DNA of 35,660 nt from Sphingomonadaceae bacterium. GTDB taxonomy: Bacteria; Pseudomonadota; Alphaproteobacteria; Sphingomonadales; Sphingomonadaceae. A program made the translations under genes and the position numbers. Location: positions 1 to 35,660 of the forward strand of contig JANYGC010000121.1 of NCBI GenBank assembly GCA_025359425.1. The letters run 5' to 3'. Below the pieces are notes generated by a model. The model did not search any database. It was not told where the DNA came from and saw only the letters and a program-made list of their open reading frames with translations. Below are positions 15,385 through 22,266 of the stretch, in pieces (position 1 is the first letter of the stretch; each line of letters opens with the position of its first letter).

Positions 15385-18018
15385 ATGGACGCTACCCTCA
15401 CCCCGCCCGCCGACGCTCCCCCCGCTGCCCCGCACCACCACGGCCCCAAGGTTATTCGCCGCGCAGATTACCAGCCGCCCGAATGGCTGGTGCCGCAAGT
15501 GGCGCTCGATTTCGCGCTGGGGATCGACGCGGCGACCGTCACCGCCAAGCTCTCGGTGCAGCGCAACGCCATGTCGCCGGTGCTCAGGCTCAACGGCGAC
15601 GGGCTGACCCCGGACGCGGTGCTGGTCGATGACACGCCGACCAACGCGTGGCGGATGGACGGGTTCGATCTGCTGGTCGATCTGCCCGGAGATGCCCACG
15701 AGGTCAGCGTGACGACGCTGATCGACCCGGCCGGGAATACCCAGCTGATGGGGCTCTATGCCTCGAACGGGATGCTTTGCACCCAGTGCGAGGCCGAGGG
15801 CTTTCGCCGGGTGGCCTTCTTCCCCGATCGCCCCGATGTGCTGTCGGTCTATTCGGTGCGGATGGCGGGCGACAAGGCGCAGTTCCCGGTGCTCCTCTCG
15901 AACGGCAATTGCACCGCGCAAGGGGACGGCGCGGACGGCACGCATTGGGCCGAGTGGCACGACCCGTGGCCCAAACCGAGCTATCTGTTTGCCTTGGTCG
16001 CGGGCGATCTCGTCGCCAACCGTGACAGCTTCACCACGATGAGCGGGCGCAAGGTCGAGCTCAACATCTGGGTGCGTGAAGGCGATCAGGACCGCACGCA
16101 CCATGCCATGAAAGCGCTCAAGGATTCGATGCGCTGGGACGAGCAAACCTTCGGGCGCGAATACGATCTCGACTTGTTCAACATCGTCGCGGTGGCCGAT
16201 TTCAACATGGGGGCGATGGAGAACAAGGGCCTCAACGTTTTCAACACCCGCTACATTCTCGCCGATCCCGAAACCGCCACCGATGGCGATTATGACGGGA
16301 TCGAGGGCGTGGTCGCGCACGAATATTTCCACAACTGGTCGGGCAACCGGGTGACCTGCCGCGACTGGTTCCAGCTGAGCCTCAAGGAAGGCTTCACCGT
16401 GCTGCGCGACCAGCTGTTCAGCCAGGACATGGGTAGCGCATCGGTCAAGCGGATCGAGGATGTGCGGATGCTCCGCGCGGCACAGTTCCCCGAAGATTCG
16501 GGGCCGCTGGCGCATCCGATCCGGCCCGACTCGTTTCAGGAGATCTCCAACTTCTACACCGCCACGGTCTATAACAAGGGCGCCGAAGTGATCCGGATGA
16601 TGCGGACCATGGCCGGGGCCGAGCGGTTCCGCGCGGGCACCGATCTTTATTTCGAACGCCACGACGGTGAGGCGGCGACTTGCGAGCAGTTCGTTCAGGC
16701 GATCGAGGACGGGGCGGGGCTCGATCTCAGCCAGTTCCGCTTGTGGTACAGTCAGGCGGGCACGCCCAGGGTGACCGCGATGCTGGCCCACGAAGGCGAT
16801 GTCGCGACGCTGACGCTAACTCAGACGGTGCCAGATACGCCGGGGCAATCGGGCAAGCAGCCGATGGTGATCCCGCTGCGCCTCGCGCTGTTCGATCCCG
16901 CCAGCGGCCAGCACAGCGGCGAGCAGCTGGTGGTGCTCGACCGCGCCGAAATGCAGTTTGCCTTTCCCGGGTTTGCCGCGCGGCCGGTGTTGTCGCTCAA
17001 TCGCGGGTTCTCCGCGCCGGTCACGATCGGCGCCGACCTGTCCAGCGCCGACCTGGTGTTCCTCGCCGCGCACGACGACGATCCATTTGCGCGGTATGAG
17101 GCCTTGCAGCAGCTGGTGGTCCAGCACCTCGTTGCCGAGATCGGCGGCGGGATGCTCTGCGCGGCCGAGCGCGATGCCGGGCGCGAAGATATCCGCCGCG
17201 CCTATGCTGCCGTAATTGCCGATCCCCAGCTCGACGACCTGATGCGCGGCGAGCTGATGATCCTGCCGGGCGAAGGCTACCTCGCCGAACAGTTCGCGGC
17301 AGCCGATCCGGGCACGATCCGCGCCGCGCGCGAAGGGCTCAAGGCCGATCTCGGGCGCGGACTAGAGACCGAGCTGACCGCGCTGCATGGGCGCGCTTCG
17401 GCGGTTCCCTACAGCCTTGGCGCCGCAGCGCGCGGCGCGCGCAAGCTCAAGACTCAGGCGCTGGCGATCCTTGCTGCCGGGGTTCCGGATCGCGCTGCCG
17501 TGCTCGCCGCCGCGCAGTTCGACGCGGCGGACAACATGACCGATCGGCAAGGCGCGCTGATGGTGCTGTGCGGGCTGGATACACCTTTCCGCGCGGAGCA
17601 GCTCGCGGCGTTCCACGCGAAGTTCGCCGGTAACGCGCTGGTGATCGACAAGTGGTTCTCGCTCCAGGCCGGATCGCTCCATCCCGCCGTGCTGGGTCAC
17701 GTCCGCGCGCTCGCCGCGCATCCCGATTTCACCATGGCCAATCCCAACCGGGTGCGCGCGTTGTACATGGCGATGGCGAGCAATCCGGGGGCGTTCCACG
17801 ACGCCAGCGGGGCCGGCTACCGCATGGTTGCGGATCTGATCCTCGCGCTCGATCCGGTCAACGCGCAGACCGCCGCGCGGTTCGTCCCGCCGCTCGGGCG
17901 CTGGCGGCGGATCGAGCCGGGCCGCGCGGCGCTGATGCGCGCTGAGCTCGAACGGCTGGTGGCCGCGCCGGGGTTGTCGAAGGATACGTTCGAGCAAGTC
18001 AGCAAAAGCCTTGGCTGA
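15385..18018 (+). CDS. pepN: Aminopeptidase N PepN (M1 family)
   Basis: Cytosolic zinc aminopeptidase that removes N-terminal residues from peptides. From ATG 15385 it is 877 residues, close to the 870 of the E. coli enzyme. The substrate loop GAMEN is at 276-280. The zinc motif HEYFH starts at residue 312 within VVAHEYFHNWSGNRV, and the downstream Glu ligand lies in LKEGFTVLRDQLF. The long C-terminal helical domain is complete, ending QVSKSLG. The frame is open further upstream, but that part overlaps the divergent promoter and the M48 start, so MDATLTPP is the preferred start; no strong ribosome site was found. A large inverted repeat follows 10 bases after the stop. Confidence 0.95.
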   Translation: MDATLTPPADAPPAAPHHHGPKVIRRADYQPPEWLVPQVALDFALGIDAATVTAKLSVQRNAMSPVLRLNGDGLTPDAVLVDDTPTNAWRMDGFDLLVDLPGDAHEVSVTTLIDPAGNTQLMGLYASNGMLCTQCEAEGFRRVAFFPDRPDVLSVYSVRMAGDKAQFPVLLSNGNCTAQGDGADGTHWAEWHDPWPKPSYLFALVAGDLVANRDSFTTMSGRKVELNIWVREGDQDRTHHAMKALKDSMRWDEQTFGREYDLDLFNIVAVADFNMGAMENKGLNVFNTRYILADPETATDGDYDGIEGVVAHEYFHNWSGNRVTCRDWFQLSLKEGFTVLRDQLFSQDMGSASVKRIEDVRMLRAAQFPEDSGPLAHPIRPDSFQEISNFYTATVYNKGAEVIRMMRTMAGAERFRAGTDLYFERHDGEAATCEQFVQAIEDGAGLDLSQFRLWYSQAGTPRVTAMLAHEGDVATLTLTQTVPDTPGQSGKQPMVIPLRLALFDPASGQHSGEQLVVLDRAEMQFAFPGFAARPVLSLNRGFSAPVTIGADLSSADLVFLAAHDDDPFARYEALQQLVVQHLVAEIGGGMLCAAERDAGREDIRRAYAAVIADPQLDDLMRGELMILPGEGYLAEQFAAADPGTIRAAREGLKADLGRGLETELTALHGRASAVPYSLGAAARGARKLKTQALAILAAGVPDRAAVLAAAQFDAADNMTDRQGALMVLCGLDTPFRAEQLAAFHAKFAGNALVIDKWFSLQAGSLHPAVLGHVRALAAHPDFTMANPNRVRALYMAMASNPGAFHDASGAGYRMVADLILALDPVNAQTAARFVPPLGRWRRIEPGRAALMRAELERLVAAPGLSKDTFEQVSKSLG

Positions 18019-18028
18019 ATCTGCCCCA

Positions 18029-18146
18029 AATCCTCCCCGCTTGGGGGAGGTGGCAGCGCGCAGCGCTGACGGTGGGGGCATGATGACGCCAAAGGCCCCC
18101 ACCGACCTCCGCTTCGCTCCGGCCACTTCCCCCAGTGGGGGAGGAT
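18029..18146. repeat. 118-base nested inverted repeat overlapping the start of the next gene
   Basis: Outer arms are TCCTCCCCGCTTGGGGGAGG (18031-18050, followed by TGGC) and GGCCACTTCCC...GGGGGAGGA (18121-18144), which pair almost fully. Inner arms are GACGGTGGGGG (18068-18078) and CCCCCACCGAC (18095-18105). This is a mobile-repeat or MITE-like element of a type common between sphingomonad genes. It starts just after the pepN stop and reads through, without stop codons, into the PgeF/YfiH-like gene. Confidence 0.82.
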
Positions 18147-18904
18147 CGATCGAGGTCTTCCGGTCCGAACTGCTAGAAGGCGTGCCGCACGGTTTCCTCG
18201 GGCGGCGCGGCGGGTATTCGGCCGGGCTGGTTGCCGGGCTTAACGCCGGGCTGGGCTCGGGCGATGAGCCCCGCGCGGTGCAGGCGAACCGGGCAGAGGC
18301 GGCCGCAGCGGTGCTGCCGGGCGCGCAGCTGGTCAGCGTCTATCAGGTCCATTCGCCCGATTGCGCGACGGTGCTGGAGCCATGGCCCGATCACCAGCGC
18401 CCGCGCGCCGATGCACTGGTCACCGACCGGCGCGGGCTGCTGCTCGGCATCGTCACCGCCGATTGCGCGCCAGTGCTGCTTGCCGACCGCGCCGCCGGAG
18501 TGATCGGCGCGGCGCATGCTGGGTGGAAAGGCGCGGCCGCCGGAGTGACCGATCAGACGATTGCGGCGATGGAAGCGCTGGGCGCACAGCGCAGCCGGAT
18601 CGTTGCCGCAGTCGGCCCGTGCATCGCGCAGGCCAGCTACGAAGTCGATCGAGCGTTCGTTGACCGGTTCTGCACCGCCGATCCCGCCAACCGGCGGTTC
18701 TTTGCGGACGGCGCGGTGGGTCATGCCCAGTTCGATCTCGAAGACTATGTCGCCGCGCGGCTCGAATCGGCGGGAATTGGCGGCGTCGAGCGCTTGGGCC
18801 TCGACACGTACCCCGATCCCGCGCGGTTCTATTCGTTCCGCCGCGCGACCCACTTGGGCGAGCCCGACTATGGCCGCCAGATCGCGCTGATCGGGCTGGA
18901 ATAA
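18080..18904 (+). CDS. pgeF: Multicopper-polyphenol-oxidase/PgeF-type protein (YfiH family)
   Basis: Member of the DUF152/YfiH family, called polyphenol oxidase or purine nucleoside phosphorylase/peptidoglycan-editing factor in different relatives; which activity applies here is not decidable. The core starts at about 18150 (IEVFRSELLEGVPHGFLGRRGG). Metal-binding Cys/His sites are visible in YQVHSPDCA, TADCAPVLLAD, AAHAGWKGAAAG and VGPCIAQASYEVD. The start is uncertain. The ATG at 18080, after GGTGGGGGC, yields 274 residues, but its first 20 or so are encoded by the inverted repeat. The frame is even open back to a TTG at 18011 inside pepN. The family core normally begins near IEVF, so the repeat-coded leader is probably secondary. 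Confidence 0.85.
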   Translation: MMTPKAPTDLRFAPATSPSGGGSIEVFRSELLEGVPHGFLGRRGGYSAGLVAGLNAGLGSGDEPRAVQANRAEAAAAVLPGAQLVSVYQVHSPDCATVLEPWPDHQRPRADALVTDRRGLLLGIVTADCAPVLLADRAAGVIGAAHAGWKGAAAGVTDQTIAAMEALGAQRSRIVAAVGPCIAQASYEVDRAFVDRFCTADPANRRFFADGAVGHAQFDLEDYVAARLESAGIGGVERLGLDTYPDPARFYSFRRATHLGEPDYGRQIALIGLE

Positions 18905-18907
18905 GGC

Positions 18908-18924
18908 GTTGCGGTGCCCGCAAC
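18908..18924 (+). terminator. Short hairpin after the PgeF-like gene
   Basis: GTTGCGG and CCGCAAC form a perfect seven-base stem with a TGC loop, three bases past the stop codon. No T-run follows, so it may be a weak or factor-dependent terminator. It separates this gene from the respiratory operon, whose leader (18925-19119) holds no obvious gene. Confidence 0.45.
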
Positions 18925-19119
18925 CGCTGTGCACAAATTGGCTGTTGGCAGGCGCATGACCCTCGTCTATCAGGCCCGCCAAACCGACCGTGCAGCCCGC
19001 ACTTGCAGGCACCGGGCGGTTGGCATAGGGGCTTCCCGAAAGCAGGATTTGGTTGGGTCCGACCGGATGCGCACGAGCAGCGCAAAAGGCGGGTCAGAAG
19101 TAACAGGATCGGTTCGACC

Positions 19120-19731
19120 ATGGCACATGATGCGGGCATCGACACTCCGACCGCGGACAGCGGCGCCGGCCTCGGCGCGCTGGATAGCGGCGGCGTGCGC
19201 CGGCGCGATTTCATCAATATTGCGGCGGTCAGCGCGGCCGGCGTCAGCGGGCTGGTCGTGCTTTATCCGCTGATCAGCCAGATGGCCCCCTCGGCCGATG
19301 TGCTGGCTGAAAGCTCGACCGAGATCGACCTCGCGGCGATCCAGCCCGGGCAAGCAATCAAGGCCCTGTTCCGCAAACAGCCGCTGTTCGTCCGCAACCT
19401 GATGCCCGAGGAAATCAAGAAGGCCACCGACGTCGACAACAACGCCAGTGAATTCTCGAAACTGCGCGATCCGCAGACGCTGGCCGACCGGACCAAGCCG
19501 GGCAAGCAGAACTGGCTGATCACCATGGGGGTGTGCACGCACCTGGGCTGCGTGCCGCTGGGTGCGGGGCCGGGTGAGGAAATGAGCCGCGGCGCATTCG
19601 GCGGCTATTTCTGCCCGTGCCACGGCTCCGCATACGATACCGCCGCGCGCATTCGCAAGGGTCCGGCTCCCCGGAACCTTGAAGTGCCGCCTTACGAATT
19701 CACGTCAGACACCGTCGTCAAGATCGGCTGA
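19120..19731 (+). CDS. petA: Ubiquinol-cytochrome c reductase Rieske iron-sulfur subunit
   Basis: The [2Fe-2S] subunit of the bc1 complex; it accepts an electron from ubiquinol and passes it to cytochrome c1. From ATG 19120 it is 203 residues. Residues 27-31 (RRRDF) followed by a hydrophobic segment (33-50) form a twin-arginine signal anchor, as in other alphaproteobacterial Rieske proteins. The cluster ligands are in CTHLGC (139-144) and CPCHGS (165-170). The frame is open upstream to 19003, but that leader is rich in Arg/Gly and lacks conservation-like features, so MAHDAG is preferred. It is the first gene of a three-gene operon; cytochrome b follows after 11 bases. Confidence 0.95.
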   Translation: MAHDAGIDTPTADSGAGLGALDSGGVRRRDFINIAAVSAAGVSGLVVLYPLISQMAPSADVLAESSTEIDLAAIQPGQAIKALFRKQPLFVRNLMPEEIKKATDVDNNASEFSKLRDPQTLADRTKPGKQNWLITMGVCTHLGCVPLGAGPGEEMSRGAFGGYFCPCHGSAYDTAARIRKGPAPRNLEVPPYEFTSDTVVKIG

Positions 19732-19742
19732 GGTAGACCAAG

Positions 19743-21023
19743 ATGAGCTTCCCCTGGGCAAAACAATACACCCCCAGCCACCCGGCAATGGTCTGGCTCG
19801 ATGAACGCCTGCCGCTGCCGCGCCTGATTTATGGAGCGGTCGGTGCGGGGTATGAAGTGCCGCGCAACCTCAACTACTTCTGGAACTTCGGCTTCATGGC
19901 CGGGCTGTGTCTGGTGATCCAGATCGTCACCGGGATCGTGCTGGCGATGCATTTCGCCCCCAACTCCGCGATCGCCTTCGATTCGACCGAGCACATCATG
20001 CGCGACGTCAACTGGGGCTGGTTGATGCGGTACGGCCATTCCAACGGCGCGGCGTTGTTCTTTGCGGTGATCTATCTGCATATCTTCCGGGGCTTTTATT
20101 ACGGCTCGTACAAAGCCCCGCGCGAGATGATCTGGCTCTTGGGCGTGGTGATTTTCCTGCTGATGATGGCCACTGCCTTCATGGGCTATGTGCTGCCATG
20201 GGGCCAGATGTCCTATTGGGCGGCGCAGGTCATCACCGGGTTCTTCACCGCGTTTCCGCTGATCGGCGATGGGCTGAAGGAATGGCTGCTCGGCGGATTC
20301 GCGCCGGATAACGCCACGCTCAACCGGTTCTTCTCGCTGCACTTCCTGCTGCCGTTCGTGATCCTCGGCGTGGTGATCCTGCACATCTGGTCGCTGCATA
20401 TCCCCGGCTCGTCCAACCCAACCGGGGTTGAGGTCAAGTCCAAGGCCGATACCGTGCCGTTCCACCCCTATTACACCGCCAAGGATGGTTGGACGGTCGG
20501 GCTGTTCATGGTGATCTACGGCCTGTTCGTGTTCTACATGCCCAATTCGATGGGCCACCCGGACAACTATATCCCGGCCAACCCGATGCAGACGCCCGCG
20601 CATATCGTGCCCGAATGGTACTTCTGGCCGTTCTATGCGATCCTGCGCAGCTTCACCCAGCCGCTGCTGTTCATCCCGGGCAAGCTGATGGGCGTGCTGG
20701 CGATGTTCGCCGCGATCCTGGTGTGGTTCATCATGCCGTGGCTCGATCGGTCGCCCGTCCGCTCGGCCAAGTTCCGCCCGCTGTACCGCAAGTTCTTCTG
20801 GGCGCTGGTGGTCGACGTGCTGGTGCTGGGCTATTGCGGGGTCTCGCCGCCCGAGCAGCCGTATATCCTGCTCGCCCAGCTCGCGACGATCTATTACTTC
20901 GCCCACTTCTTCATCATCGTGCCCTTGGTCTCGTCGATCGAGCGGCCCGAACCCCTGCCCTTCTCGATCACCGAAGCGGTGCTCGGGCATGATGGGCAGG
21001 CCGCGCTTGCGGCCAAGGGCTGA
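19743..21023 (+). CDS. petB: Cytochrome b of the bc1 complex
   Basis: Membrane core subunit carrying both b hemes and the two quinone sites. It is 426 residues, as expected for a full-length, unsplit bacterial cytochrome b. About eight membrane helices are visible. Heme-ligand histidines lie in the helices containing MRYGHSNGAALFFAVIYLH and SLHFLLPFVILGVVILHIW. The Qo-site motif PEWY occurs in VPEWYFWPFYAILRS near residue 290. A GAGG ribosome site precedes the ATG. It sits between the Rieske and cytochrome c1 genes, the standard fbc order. Confidence 0.97.
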   Translation: MSFPWAKQYTPSHPAMVWLDERLPLPRLIYGAVGAGYEVPRNLNYFWNFGFMAGLCLVIQIVTGIVLAMHFAPNSAIAFDSTEHIMRDVNWGWLMRYGHSNGAALFFAVIYLHIFRGFYYGSYKAPREMIWLLGVVIFLLMMATAFMGYVLPWGQMSYWAAQVITGFFTAFPLIGDGLKEWLLGGFAPDNATLNRFFSLHFLLPFVILGVVILHIWSLHIPGSSNPTGVEVKSKADTVPFHPYYTAKDGWTVGLFMVIYGLFVFYMPNSMGHPDNYIPANPMQTPAHIVPEWYFWPFYAILRSFTQPLLFIPGKLMGVLAMFAAILVWFIMPWLDRSPVRSAKFRPLYRKFFWALVVDVLVLGYCGVSPPEQPYILLAQLATIYYFAHFFIIVPLVSSIERPEPLPFSITEAVLGHDGQAALAAKG

Positions 21024-21050
21024 ACCCGAGCAGAGCGAAAGAGAACCGAT

Positions 21051-21863
21051 ATGATCCGCATCTTCTCCATCCTCGCCGGGCTGTTCTTTATCGTCGGCCT
21101 GCTCTGGTCGACCGCGGTCGACACGCTGGCGTTCGCCACCGACGGGCTGCCGACCAGCCCCGAGAAAGAATTCCACATCGAGCATCCCAAGGCGCTGTCG
21201 CTCAAGAGCGACGGGCCGTTCGGCAAATTCGACAAGGAACAGCTGCAGCGCGGCTTTGGTGTATACCGTGAGGTCTGCGCGCAGTGCCATTCGCTCAAGC
21301 AGGTGGCTTACCGCGATCTGGCCGCGCTGGGTTATAGCGAGAATGCGATCAAGGCGATTGCCGCCAAGACAACGATTAACGCCAAAGACCCGCTGAGCGG
21401 TGAAATGAAGGATCGCCCGGGTCTGCCCGCCGATCACTTCCCGCCGGTGGTGTACGGCGGCAAGGGCGTTCCGCCCGACCTCTCGCTGATCACCAAAGCG
21501 CGTGAGGGTGGCGCGCCTTACGTCTATTCGCTGCTGACCGGTTATGCTGCGCAGCCCGCGAAGCTGGCCAACAATCCTGAAACCAAGACGCCCGACGGGC
21601 TGCATTACAACCCGTACTTCGCCAACCTCAACATCGCGATGGTGCCGCCGCTCGCCGCGGACGGGCTGGTAACCTATTCGGACGGCACGGTCGCCACCAA
21701 GGATCAGATGGCCAAGGACGTCTCGGCGTTCCTGGTCTGGACCGCCGAGCCCAAGCTCGAGGCGCGTCACCAGACCGGGTTCATGTGGGTCGGGCTGATG
21801 CTGTTCGTAACCGTGCTGTCGTTCCTCGCTTACCGCAACGTCTGGTCGGGCACCAAGCACTAG
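21051..21863 (+). CDS. petC: Cytochrome c1 of the bc1 complex
   Basis: Periplasmic heme c subunit anchored by a C-terminal helix; it reduces soluble cytochrome c. It is 270 residues. An N-terminal hydrophobic export signal covers about residues 3-22. The heme-attachment site CAQCH is at 76-80. The axial Met is expected in LNIAMVPPLAADG near 200. A membrane helix runs from about 243 to 264 (FMWVGLMLFVTVLSFLAY). It is the last gene of the operon and is followed by a strong terminator within 16 bases. Confidence 0.96.
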   Translation: MIRIFSILAGLFFIVGLLWSTAVDTLAFATDGLPTSPEKEFHIEHPKALSLKSDGPFGKFDKEQLQRGFGVYREVCAQCHSLKQVAYRDLAALGYSENAIKAIAAKTTINAKDPLSGEMKDRPGLPADHFPPVVYGGKGVPPDLSLITKAREGGAPYVYSLLTGYAAQPAKLANNPETKTPDGLHYNPYFANLNIAMVPPLAADGLVTYSDGTVATKDQMAKDVSAFLVWTAEPKLEARHQTGFMWVGLMLFVTVLSFLAYRNVWSGTKH

Positions 21864-21878
21864 GCCTTCGCACCCTTC

Positions 21879-21918
21879 AAAAAAGGCCTCCGAACTGCAA
21901 GGTTCGGGGGCCTTTTTG
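21879..21918 (+). terminator. Strong rho-independent terminator after the bc1 operon
   Basis: AAAAAAGGCCTCCGAAC pairs with GTTCGGGGGCCTTTTT around a short TGCAAG loop, and the right arm ends in five T bases. The long GC-rich stem plus T-run is the classic form. The A-run on the left means it could also act on the opposite strand, against read-through from the leftward fds genes. Confidence 0.92.
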
Positions 21919-21998
21919 CTGAGCAGTGCGGATTGACCGGGCGGCGCACCTGACGCATAGGACGCGGCGCAAGGCCCCTCAACATTGCGGGCCCGGTC

Positions 21999-22262
<264 letters not shown>

Positions 22263-22266
22263 CGGG

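Noticed and set aside
15091..16791. 566-residue open frame on the minus strand
   Set aside because: It overlaps pepN antisense and the M48 start; no domain is visible and it would destroy the shared promoter region.
19692..21860. 722-residue open frame on the minus strand
   Set aside because: It covers the cytochrome b and c1 genes antisense and has no recognisable domain; coding is clearly on the plus strand.
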